Assembly: GCF_016775005.1 (NCBI RefSeq)
Contig: NZ_JAEUXI010000007.1
Location: forward strand, 87,860 to 126,615
DNA: 38,756 bases
Direction: 5' to 3'
Source of the DNA: Streptococcus suis
GTDB lineage: Bacteria; Bacillota; Bacilli; Lactobacillales; Streptococcaceae
The notes below the pieces were generated by a model that was not told the origin of the DNA, did no database searches, and saw nothing but the letters and a program-made list of their open reading frames with translations. The position numbers and the translations under genes are program-made. Below, in pieces: positions 16,089 through 23,493 of this stretch. Position 1 is the stretch's first letter; each line of letters begins with the position of its first letter.

Positions 16089-17693
16089 CTAACTATCTCT
16101 TTTTTCTAAGTTTATGTTTCCCTGAACAACATCAGGTAAATATTTTGATGTAATTTCATAAGTTATTGCTTCTGGAATATTTTTAAACATCAGTACAGAT
16201 GGGAAAGCCATTGAAGAATTATGCTTTAAATACTCAATATGTAAGACTAGAACATCAAATTCTGAACTATCAAATACCTTATATGAAAACAGTGAATCTA
16301 ATGAATCTAAGTAATTATTTTTATTCTCTTCATATTTATCAGATATACTCTTTTGAAAAAAAGGATTGGGACTTGGGATATTATTAAAATTTAGATGTTC
16401 TGTTTTAGAATAGCTATACTCACTTACTGTTTCAGTTTCTTTTATTGAGAACACATAATCAGTAAAATTTATATCTATTAAATACTCAATGATATTTAAA
16501 CCTGGAAAAGGGATTTCTTGGTGCTTTAACAAACATCCTTTAGGTACCTTTAATTTAACATCAATATCTTCATCATATTTCTTTCCTGAATTTGAAATCA
16601 TAAATCTAACTTGCTCAATACCATCAATATATTGAAAGTAATCACAGTATTCAATATATTTTTTTACTTTGGTAAATAAATTTTTTATTGATTTGAAACG
16701 ATTTTTTTCTAGGTCCGTACCTACAAAAGATTTTCCTTTATTCCCAAAAGGTACATTAAAATTTACAACATAACTCTGCAGATTCCCTAAATTCCAGAAA
16801 TCATCGTCTAATTCTATATTATTTTTTATTGCAAAATCATTTATAGTATTTTTCCAACTAACATCAATTTCTACATCAGTTATATTGCTCCGTAAACTTT
16901 TAACATCAATATTTAAACTTGAAAAATCAGGATTAACAGGCTTATTTGATTCAACTACAGAATCACTCTCAACATTTCTTAATTCTTCATTACCTCTTTT
17001 AGGTAAAACACTATTTTCCAGAAATCTAATTTCATTTATAATCTCTTCTTTTTTTTTATAAATAAACTCTGATTCCAATAGCAGACTTTTTTTAGGTGTG
17101 AAAAATTTATCTGAAAAGGTATCAAAATCCTTTATTATCAAATTCGGTTGTAATTCTTCCTTTGATTCTTGGACTGTCCCAGATATCAAACTTAGAAAAT
17201 ACATTGCTAAGTGATTTGAAAATTGACGTTGAAAATCATGTTCATCTTTAATTACCCCAAACACTCCCCTATCTTTATACTTTTCTTTGAAGTCAATTAC
17301 TTTTTGATATTGTCCCATATCGACTTCTGATGGGTTTACGGGTGCATCTAAAAAATACATAAAAACTTGTTTATCAGCAGATAACATTTCTTCAATTTCT
17401 TCTTCTGTTCCAGAACCAAATTTATCAGTTGGTGTACCAAATCTGGTCCAAAATATTACAACTGCTGCATCACAACCTCTAACAAATTGTTTGTTTAACA
17501 ATTCCTGTGGTCTATTTCCTGATTCTGGATAACTATCTGTAGACCAATGTTTTGTCACTACTTCAATATTATTTAATGCTCCAAATGCCCTGTTAAAATT
17601 TTCAACACTATCTTTTAATATTCCAAGGTAACTATTAACATCTCCGGGACAAGAGATTAACAAATCATAAATTGTTATTCCTTCTCTAGGCAT
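16089..17693 (-). CDS. DUF4062-domain protein, candidate antiphage defence protein
   Basis: In this 534-residue protein, residues about 8-130 match the DUF4062 pattern: LLISCPGDVNSYLGILKDSV, VVTKHWSTDSYPESGNRPQE, CDAAVVIFWTRFGTPTDKFGSGTEEEIEEM and KQVFMYFLD. This is a TIR-like Rossmann module found at the N-terminus of many predicted defence and STAND-type proteins. About 180-240 is helical. About 255-520 is a beta-rich region including VRFMISNSGKKYDEDIDVKLKVPKG, an Ig-like pattern. There is no NTPase Walker motif, so it is not an Avs/STAND protein as it stands. GGAGGAG lies about 10 nt before ATG. It stands alone, AT-rich, inside the rpsI island. The domain call is firm; a defence role is inferred. 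Confidence 0.72.
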   Translation of the reverse strand: MPREGITIYDLLISCPGDVNSYLGILKDSVENFNRAFGALNNIEVVTKHWSTDSYPESGNRPQELLNKQFVRGCDAAVVIFWTRFGTPTDKFGSGTEEEIEEMLSADKQVFMYFLDAPVNPSEVDMGQYQKVIDFKEKYKDRGVFGVIKDEHDFQRQFSNHLAMYFLSLISGTVQESKEELQPNLIIKDFDTFSDKFFTPKKSLLLESEFIYKKKEEIINEIRFLENSVLPKRGNEELRNVESDSVVESNKPVNPDFSSLNIDVKSLRSNITDVEIDVSWKNTINDFAIKNNIELDDDFWNLGNLQSYVVNFNVPFGNKGKSFVGTDLEKNRFKSIKNLFTKVKKYIEYCDYFQYIDGIEQVRFMISNSGKKYDEDIDVKLKVPKGCLLKHQEIPFPGLNIIEYLIDINFTDYVFSIKETETVSEYSYSKTEHLNFNNIPSPNPFFQKSISDKYEENKNNYLDSLDSLFSYKVFDSSEFDVLVLHIEYLKHNSSMAFPSVLMFKNIPEAITYEITSKYLPDVVQGNINLEKRDS

Positions 17694-17912
17694 AAAATAA
17701 ATCTCCTCCTGTTCATGCTTATTATTGTGAGATGAAGAACTATTAGTTAATCATCTTTGAGAAAGAAAATATAGCTATCTTCCTTTATTCTAGGATTCAT
17801 TGTCTAATTCATCTGATAGCCATTCACTATTAAATGAGTATTGAGTATAATAGCACAAACTATTATACCATTACCTTCTTTTTAGGTGACAGAAAATCCA
17901 AAGTCTATTTTA

Positions 17913-18035
17913 TCATTTCAACAATTGAAGAATGGCTTTTACTTTGAGTATCTGTTCTTCTTCTGACAAAATCGCTAATTTGGACAAAAGCTCATTCACA
18001 ATATCCTTTAAAATATATATTCTACTACACTCCAT
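17913..18035 (-). CDS. Very short ORF in decayed DNA (40 codons)
   Basis: It reads MECSRIYILKDIVNELLSKL and ends AILQLLK. It is helical, with no family recognised and no clear ribosome binding site. A second short open stretch (stop at 18102-18104, about 30 codons, ending MLEKIQELLAQFGLPK) lies just upstream on the same strand after a stop. Both look like eroded gene fragments in the 745-bp gap 17694-18438, which holds nothing else recognisable apart from the terminator at 18364-18402. Confidence 0.25.
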   Translation of the reverse strand: MECSRIYILKDIVNELLSKLAILSEEEQILKVKAILQLLK

Positions 18036-18363
18036 TATAAAATTTGATTATTTTTGTAAAAGTGTATAAAATTTATTTCTGTGCATAGAAATGATTCCAT
18101 ATCATTTAGGAAGGCCAAATTGGGCTAATAATTCCTGAATTTTTTCCAACATAGCATCTACTCCTTCCTGTCGAGGATACTTCCTTTGCAAATATCAGCC
18201 TATCAAAGTAATATAAACCAACTTCCGAGAAAATCTACATATTCTTATATTTTATTATAGCATTTTTTATTCCATCCTGTTGTATTGGAGCAAAAGGCAT
18301 ATGAATTTTTAAATTGTAATAGCATAAATATAGTAATGATCATAATTAGTATAGCTTAAAATC

Positions 18364-18402
18364 AAAAAAAGATTAACACTACAAAATGTCAATCTTTTTT
18401 TA
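18364..18402 (-). terminator. Terminator of the SEC10/PgrA-like gene
   Basis: A 13-bp stem (AAAAAGATTGACA with TGTTAATCTTTTT), an 8-nt loop and a long T-run in the minus-strand transcript, 37 bp after the stop. Confidence 0.8.
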
Positions 18403-18438
18403 TTTTCCATATTTAGTCTAAAGCCAACTGGAAATCAA

Positions 18439-20988
18439 TCACTTTCGTTTTCGAGCAACCGGTGCCAGACCCAACAAACCAACTCCGATCAAACTCATTA
18501 GACTAAATGCATCACCAGTTGATGGCAAAGTCTTGGTAGTTGGCTGAGACGTTTTTTGAGTTGTCAAAGCTTTTGTGCTTGCCTGGGTAGTTACAGCAGG
18601 CGCTTTAGGAGCAACAGACTTTTTAGAATCTGTATAGCCCACTACTTTACCAGTTTCATCAACAACAGGAACAGGTGTTCCATTATTGTCAACGATAGCC
18701 TTGTATTCTGCGTCCAAACGTTCTTTAAGTTCTTTAGCAGCTACTTCTTCAAGGTAAGCATTGTAAGCATTCAAAAGGGCAGTGTAGTTTTCTTCGCTGA
18801 TTGCCTGAGTCGCTTTCAAATCTGCAAGGAGAGCCAATTCTTTATTAAGAACTTCTACTTTGCTTGTCAAACTTGCGTTAGCTTGATCATACTTGCTTTG
18901 TGCTGCCGCCAACAAAGCAGGTGCATTTTGCAGATTAGCTAGAGTAGTTTTTGCTGTTGCGAGTAATTGTTTTGCAGTTACCAGGTCATTTTCAAGAGTA
19001 GTAACCGTAGCTTTTGATGAAGCAACTTGATTTTTCAAATTGTTCAAAGTAGCTACTTCTGTTGCTAACTCTGATTTTGCGGTTGCCAGGGCCGCTTCTT
19101 TTTCTGCAAGAACTGCTTTAGCAGCTGCTAAAGTCGCTTGTTTCTCTTGAATACTTGCGTTCAAGTTAGCCACGGCTTCGTTTGCAAGTCGAAGGGTTTC
19201 TTGCGCTGTTGCAAGAGTCGCTTGAGCTGTCGCCAATTTAATGCGAGCGGCAGGTGCTTGCTCTGCAGTTGCAAGAACTTTAGAAAGTTCTGCTTGAGCG
19301 GTTGCAAGGGCTGTCTGAGCAGCTGTATTTGTATCTTTGGCAGTAGCAAGTGCATTCTGTGCTTCTTGATTGGTTGCCAAGGCAGTATTGTAAGCAGATT
19401 GGGCCTGTTCGTAAGTGCTACGGATAGTTGCGCTATCATTCGAATTAGCGATGGCTGTAGTGTTGAAGGTATTACCTGTAAACAACGAATTAGAGTCAAC
19501 ATCATTTACGTGTACACTTGTCGCACCAGCTACGGATGAAATATCGACACCGATATAGCTAGTCGTTACACCAACATCATCCACACCAGCGATTGAGCGA
19601 GCATGTAGCCACTCACGGCCATTATACAGGAACTCCACCATAGATTGGTAAATCAATGATTTGAGGTGGTCTAAGGTCGTTGAAGCCGTAGTGCGAGACC
19701 AGGTATTCAAGTTTTCACCAACTGCAACATTGAAACGGTCACCAGTTGTGTCAAGAGCATTGTCATTGTGACTTCCTTCGACAATACTTGTCCATCCGTA
19801 GTTATCTGAAACATAGATGTCTGTTACCATATCAGCAACGGCTACACTGCTTGTAGTTACAGCAGTAAGAGGTGTACCGAACTTAGTACGAACCTGGTTC
19901 ATGAGGTCTGAAGCAAATAGAGACAATTCTGTAATCGTAGCTTCTGAAAGATTGTTTACATCAGAAATAGTCACTAATTTGTCATTTGTATTCGATTTGT
20001 AAGTATTAGCGGCACGAAGGGAAGCATTCAGCGATTTGAGTTCAGCAATAGCAGCCGCACGGTCATATTGCCCTTTGAGACCAAGTTCATAGTTTTTCAG
20101 TGCTTGTACATATTCATCTGATACAAAAATCGTATTGATTGAATCATAGTCAGCTTTAGCAGTCGCCAAAGCGCTTGTAGCAGAATCCAAGGTCGCTTGT
20201 GTACTCGTTGCAGTTGATTGAGCAGCTTCCAATGTTTCCGCTGCTGTGGTTGCTGCTACTTGTGCAGATGTTACAGCTCTCTCTTTTTCAGCGATAGAGA
20301 TTGCACGTGCAGCGTCTGTTTCAAGGGCAGAAGCCAATTCATCTTGTGCAGTAGATACCGCAGTTTCAGCGGTTGTAACATTGTTTTGAGCGGTTTCCTG
20401 AGTTGCAATCACTTTGCTTGCACCTGTTCCGTCAAGACTAGCTTGGGCAGAATCAACAACTGCTTGTGCTGAAGTTACCTCTGCTTGTTTAGAAGTAACA
20501 TTTTCTTGTGCAGAAGAAACAACCGCTTCCTGTGTAGCAATAGCCGCTTCTTGTTCACTTACAACATTTTGTGCGTTAACGATAGCTTGTTCAGTTTCTG
20601 TCACTTTGGCTTCAGCTTCAGTTACCGCTTGTGATGCAGCAGCGATATTTTCATCAGTTGCATTTTCTGCAATTGACTTCGCTGATGTTAATTCTTCTTT
20701 GGCTGTCGTTACGGCAACCGCTTCTGTATTGACCGCATGTTGCTGTTTTTCAACAACTGCTTCCTGAGTTGCGACCGCAGTATTAGCCGCATCCAATTCG
20801 GATTTAGCTTGTTCTACTTCTTCTTTTGTAGGTACTGATATAGTTTCTGTGTTTTGTGTAGTAACCTCAGCACTCTCCACAACTGTTTCCGGAACATTAG
20901 TTGTGTCTACTTCTTCTGCCTGCACTACCACTCCAGTTGATGCAACTAACGGCACCAATAAGCTATTAAGGATTATCTTCTTGTTCAT
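18439..20988 (-). CDS. SEC10/PgrA-type surface-exclusion-like LPxTG wall-anchored protein
   Basis: This 849-residue protein has a signal peptide 1-24 (cut after VVVQA) and two long Ala/Thr/Glu-rich coiled-coil arms (about 55-285 and 510-770). A globular centre (about 290-480) contains YVQALKNYELGLKGQYDRAA, DNYGWTSIVEG, HNDNALDTTGDRFNVAVGE and FLYNGREWLHARSIAG. The C-terminus has the LPSTG sortase motif (821-825), a hydrophobic span and ARKRK. This layout matches SEC10/PgrA surface-exclusion proteins, which reduce redundant mating in conjugative elements and can also act as adhesins. AGGAGAA precedes ATG. It is transcribed divergently from an XRE regulator that probably controls it. Its presence supports a conjugative-element origin of the rpsI island. 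Confidence 0.85.
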   Translation of the reverse strand: MNKKIILNSLLVPLVASTGVVVQAEEVDTTNVPETVVESAEVTTQNTETISVPTKEEVEQAKSELDAANTAVATQEAVVEKQQHAVNTEAVAVTTAKEELTSAKSIAENATDENIAAASQAVTEAEAKVTETEQAIVNAQNVVSEQEAAIATQEAVVSSAQENVTSKQAEVTSAQAVVDSAQASLDGTGASKVIATQETAQNNVTTAETAVSTAQDELASALETDAARAISIAEKERAVTSAQVAATTAAETLEAAQSTATSTQATLDSATSALATAKADYDSINTIFVSDEYVQALKNYELGLKGQYDRAAAIAELKSLNASLRAANTYKSNTNDKLVTISDVNNLSEATITELSLFASDLMNQVRTKFGTPLTAVTTSSVAVADMVTDIYVSDNYGWTSIVEGSHNDNALDTTGDRFNVAVGENLNTWSRTTASTTLDHLKSLIYQSMVEFLYNGREWLHARSIAGVDDVGVTTSYIGVDISSVAGATSVHVNDVDSNSLFTGNTFNTTAIANSNDSATIRSTYEQAQSAYNTALATNQEAQNALATAKDTNTAAQTALATAQAELSKVLATAEQAPAARIKLATAQATLATAQETLRLANEAVANLNASIQEKQATLAAAKAVLAEKEAALATAKSELATEVATLNNLKNQVASSKATVTTLENDLVTAKQLLATAKTTLANLQNAPALLAAAQSKYDQANASLTSKVEVLNKELALLADLKATQAISEENYTALLNAYNAYLEEVAAKELKERLDAEYKAIVDNNGTPVPVVDETGKVVGYTDSKKSVAPKAPAVTTQASTKALTTQKTSQPTTKTLPSTGDAFSLMSLIGVGLLGLAPVARKRK

Positions 20989-21016
20989 ATTGTTCTCCTA
21001 TATTTTTATTAAAGCT

Positions 21017-21106
21017 ATTATAACACAAACTGTCCTCTTAAGTCTATTTTTATAGTCCTTTTAATACCTTTTAACTATCCTTAAAAACATATATCCTTAG
21101 AGGATA
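21017..21106. promoter_or_regulatory. Divergent promoter/operator region between the SEC10-like and XRE genes
   Basis: The SEC10-like gene has a TATAAT (21017-21022, minus) but a poor -35. On the plus side, the perfect dyad TATCCT-TAG-AGGATA (21092-21106) overlaps the approach to the XRE ribosome binding site. Further half-site-like copies occur (ctatcctt near 21075, agtccttt near 21053, tgtcctctt near 21030). They look like operators for the adjacent XRE protein, controlling both directions. Confidence 0.6.
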
Positions 21107-21118
21107 GGAGGACAGGAA

Positions 21119-21460
21119 ATGACCCTTGATCAATATGTTGCAAAACAGGTACAAAAGTTACGAAAAGAATTTAAATTAACACAAGAACAATTAGCTGAAG
21201 CAGCCAATATCGATGTGTCTTCAATCGCAAAAATTGAACGTGGAGAACGTTCAAACATCAAGGTTAATACCTTAGAGAAATTAATTAGCGCCTTCAACAT
21301 TTCAACAACAACTTTCTTCAATGGCTATCAAGCAATCGACAAACCAACAGAGCCCTTACTCGAAACCTTGCAGACAAACTTATCAAATCTAAGCAGTAAC
21401 AAACGCAAAGAGTATTTATTAATTTTCGATGCAATTCTAAAAGCCGGAGAAAACGATTAG
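21119..21460 (+). CDS. XRE-family transcriptional regulator
   Basis: In this 113-residue protein, residues 6-66 form a Cro/cI-type helix-turn-helix (LTQEQLAEAANIDVSSIAKI then GERSNIKVNTLEKLISAF), followed by a short helical C-terminus likely for dimerisation. AGGAGG (21106-21111) precedes ATG by 7 nt. It is the only plus-strand gene in the island and is divergent from the SEC10-like gene. The TATCCT dyad in front of it suggests autoregulation and control of the surface protein. Confidence 0.85.
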   Translation: MTLDQYVAKQVQKLRKEFKLTQEQLAEAANIDVSSIAKIERGERSNIKVNTLEKLISAFNISTTTFFNGYQAIDKPTEPLLETLQTNLSNLSSNKRKEYLLIFDAILKAGEND

Positions 21461-21474
21461 TAGCAAATACACAT

Positions 21475-21503
21475 AAACGAGCAGCGTGATCCTGCTCGTT
21501 TTT
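21475..21503 (+). terminator. Terminator of the XRE regulator
   Basis: ACGAGCAG pairs with CTGCTCGT around a 7-nt loop, followed by five T on the plus strand. Confidence 0.85.
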
Positions 21504-21575
21504 ATCACATTCAAAAATACATACTAACCTTGTCTCTACTACTCATATCCTTCTACTCTGCAATCTTAAAAAGTA

Positions 21576-21600
21576 ATGGTGTGAATTAGGTGTGAATTTT
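21576..21600. repeat. Direct GGTGTGAATT repeats beside site C
   Basis: atggtgtgaatt (21576-21587) and aggtgtgaattt (21588-21599) are tandem 12-mers about 75-110 bp inside the rpsI core. They match the inverted pair next to site B, and a further atggtgtgaacc overlaps the terminator loop. They are candidate integrase arm sites. Confidence 0.6.
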
Positions 21601-21612
21601 GCTAAAAAAATA

Positions 21613-21648
21613 TCAAAAAACACCCCATGGTGTGAACCATGAAGTGTT
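21613..21648 (-). terminator. Terminator of the rplM-rpsI operon
   Basis: AACACTTCATGG pairs with CCATGGGGTGTT (two U:G pairs) around TTCACA, followed by a T-run. The same hairpin is duplicated at 13503-13532. Confidence 0.85.
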
Positions 21649-21687
21649 GTTCTGCAGTATTGTAGCTGGTTCTTAACGTTTAGAGAA
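21615..21687. repeat. rpsI 3' end and terminator, att-like site C
   Basis: This is the intact counterpart of site A (two mismatches in 73 bp) and contains the 15-bp core (21673-21687) also present at site B. The three cores lie 1681 and 6435 bp apart in the same orientation, bounding two segments. Confidence 0.85.
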
Positions 21688-22065
21688 CTGGCTAGCTTTA
21701 CGTGCTTTCTTAAGACCTGGTTTCTTACGTTCAACCATACGAGCGTCACGTGTAAGAAGGCCTGCGCGTTTCAATGAATCGCGGAAGTCTGGGTCTACTT
21801 GAAGCAATGCACGCGCGATACCGTGACGGATCGCACCTGATTGACCACCGTAACCACCACCGTTCACGTTAACGAAAACGTCGTATGAACCTTGTGTTGA
21901 AGTTACTGCGAATGGTTGGTTGATAACCAAACGAAGGTCAGCGTGTGGGATGTACTCTTCTACATCTTTTTTGTTTACTGTGATTTTACCAGTACCTGGG
22001 ACCAAACGTACGCGTGCAACCGCGTTTTTACGACGACCAGTACCTGTGTATTGTGCTTGTGCCAT
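21673..22065 (-). CDS. rpsI: 30S ribosomal protein S9
   Basis: This complete 130-residue S9 opens [20 protein letters not shown] and ends with the conserved basic tail [11 protein letters not shown] that reaches the ribosomal P site. It follows rplM by 19 bp in the usual L13-S9 operon. Its last codons form the core of a threefold repeat, so the gene's 3' end has served as an integration target. The reading frame is intact, and any insertion has preserved the encoded C-terminus. Confidence 0.99.
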   Translation of the reverse strand: MAQAQYTGTGRRKNAVARVRLVPGTGKITVNKKDVEEYIPHADLRLVINQPFAVTSTQGSYDVFVNVNGGGYGGQSGAIRHGIARALLQVDPDFRDSLKRAGLLTRDARMVERKKPGLKKARKASQFSKR

Positions 22066-22084
22066 TTAGATTACGTCCTTTCCC

Positions 22085-22531
22085 TTAGATAAGACCTGAA
22101 ATATCAAGTACTTCTGGTTGTTGTGCAGCGTGAGTGTGCTCGCTACCCACAAACACTTTCAATTTCATGCCTTGTGCACGACCAAGTGTGTTGTGTGGAA
22201 GCATACCTTTAACTGATTTTTCAATCAAACGAACAGCGTTTTTAGAACGCAATTCACCAGCTGAGATTGATTTCAATCCGCCTGGGTGGTTTGAGTGAGT
22301 GTAGTAGATCTTATCAGTTGCTTTTTTACCAGTCAATTTCACTTTCTCAGCGTTGATAACGATAACAAAGTCACCAGTATCAGTGTGCGGTGTGAAAGTT
22401 GGTTTGTTTTTACCGCGAAGAACGCTAGCAACTACTGCTGAAAGGCGTCCAAGAGGTACATCAGTAGCGTCTACTACATACCATTTACGTTCAACTTGGC
22501 CTGGTTTAGCCATAAATGTTGTTTTGTTCAT
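22085..22531 (-). CDS. rplM: 50S ribosomal protein L13
   Basis: This complete 148-residue L13 contains [20 protein letters not shown] and [19 protein letters not shown]. It is the first gene of the rplM-rpsI operon. AGGAGA lies 6 nt before ATG. Expression is likely autoregulated through the structured leader at 22557-22624. Confidence 0.99.
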   Translation of the reverse strand: MNKTTFMAKPGQVERKWYVVDATDVPLGRLSAVVASVLRGKNKPTFTPHTDTGDFVIVINAEKVKLTGKKATDKIYYTHSNHPGGLKSISAGELRSKNAVRLIEKSVKGMLPHNTLGRAQGMKLKVFVGSEHTHAAQQPEVLDISGLI

Positions 22532-22556
22532 GATTTCTCCTATACGAATCGTTTTT

Positions 22557-22624
22557 GTTTACTGGGCGGATGTTCCGGTCCGCGGGTATTTGGAAGGTTC
22601 CGGGGCCTTTCAAATGGGGTAAAC
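22557..22624 (-). ncRNA. L13 ribosomal-protein leader (autoregulatory 5' UTR)
   Basis: The outer arms GTTTACC and GTAAAC close a 68-nt GC-rich domain with internal hairpins (GGACCGGAACATCC, GGAACCTTCC). It sits between the promoter and rplM, matching the known Firmicutes L13 leader class by position and closing stem. L13 binding to this element would repress the operon. Confidence 0.75.
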
Positions 22625-22637
22625 AATACCGTCTACC

Positions 22638-22666
22638 ATTTTATCAAATCTACTAGTCTCCGTCAA
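22638..22666 (-). promoter_or_regulatory. Promoter of rplM-rpsI
   Basis: TTGACG (22661-22666), a 17-bp spacer and TAAAAT (22638-22643) on the minus strand, directly before the L13 leader. Confidence 0.8.
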
Positions 22667-22740
22667 GCCATTTTACTTTACTTTTTTTATTTTTTGAAAG
22701 ATAGCAGAGCTACTGAAAATGAAAGCCTTGCCATCTACAA

Positions 22741-23394
22741 CTACTCCTCTCTAGTTCGCTTCCAATCAAAATGTGTCCCACTTACACTATAGGCATGATA
22801 ACCTCTCTTATTTAGAAAGGCCGCCGCCCGATTGGCATAGGTACAGAATAATCCCCTACAATACAGAATAATTGGTTTATCGCGCTTTAATTCCTCTAAA
22901 TGCTCCTCCAATTGACTGAAGGGAATATTCACCGCCCCATCTACATGCTCCAGCTCAAATTCACTAACGCTTCTTAGATCAACTAGTTGTGCCTGGCTAG
23001 AAAAGACCTTATCCTTGGCTTCATCTAAACCAATTGTTTGGATTGCTTTATCTTGCTCAATATAACTCTTTTCAATCCACCCTAACATCGGCGACCGTTC
23101 TTCACTAATGGAATGAATATCAGACAAGAGTTTTTCTACTGTCGGGGTGGAAATACTGTACCAAATATATTTTCCGTCTCTTTCAATTGAAACGAGAGAT
23201 GCTTCCTTCAGAACTTGCAAATGCCTAGATGTATTAGCTGTTGTCATATCGGTCATTCTGGTTAGCTGTTCTACCGTCTTGGGTCCATGAATTAAACGGT
23301 GAAGTATCTCCAAGCGTTTTTCACTAGAAAGGGCTTTGGCGATCCGAACATATTCTAAAAATACTTGATCCATATAGTCACGATCTTGACTCAT
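22741..23394 (-). CDS. ArsR-family HTH regulator fused to a rhodanese domain
   Basis: In this 217-residue protein, residues 10-95 are an ArsR winged helix (KALSSEKRLEILHRLIHG, TTANTSRHLQVLKEA, DGKYIWYSI). Residues about 122-215 are a rhodanese domain (VDLRSVSEFELEHVDGAVNIP, LYCRGLFCTYANRAAAFL). The only cysteines are C179 and C184, both in the rhodanese active-site loop CRGLFC, so any sulfane-sulfur sensing would have to occur there. It is monocistronic with its own TATAAT (23424-23429), just downstream of the sulfur operon. It is the probable regulator of that operon; DNA target and ligand are inferred. Confidence 0.88.
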   Translation of the reverse strand: MSQDRDYMDQVFLEYVRIAKALSSEKRLEILHRLIHGPKTVEQLTRMTDMTTANTSRHLQVLKEASLVSIERDGKYIWYSISTPTVEKLLSDIHSISEERSPMLGWIEKSYIEQDKAIQTIGLDEAKDKVFSSQAQLVDLRSVSEFELEHVDGAVNIPFSQLEEHLEELKRDKPIILYCRGLFCTYANRAAAFLNKRGYHAYSVSGTHFDWKRTREE

Positions 23395-23423
23395 GATGAC
23401 TCCTTGCTAAACTTACTGTTTCC

Positions 23424-23429
23424 ATTATA
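23424..23429 (-). promoter_or_regulatory. -10 box of the ArsR-rhodanese gene
   Basis: A perfect extended TGCTATAAT lies 30 bp before ATG, immediately downstream of the yeeE/yedE-like terminator, so the regulator gene has its own promoter. The -35 is poor. Confidence 0.6.
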
Positions 23430-23437
23430 GCATATAG

Positions 23438-23476
23438 TAAAAATACTCTGCTAGTCAGAACTAACAAAGTATTTTT
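23438..23476 (-). terminator. Terminator of the sulfur operon
   Basis: AAAATACTTTG pairs with CAGAGTATTTT (one U:G), with an inner TAGT/ACTA stem, then a T-run on the minus strand. Confidence 0.8.
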
Positions 23477-23493
23477 CCTTAATACTATAGGAA

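Noticed and set aside
15921..16109. Plus-strand 62-residue ORF
   Set aside because: AT-rich chance frame with no ribosome binding site; it runs into the 3' end of the DUF4062 gene on the opposite strand.
18556..20767. Plus-strand Cys/Ser-rich ORFs across the SEC10-like gene
   Set aside because: They are antisense readings of the Ala/Thr-rich coiled coils; no ribosome binding sites.
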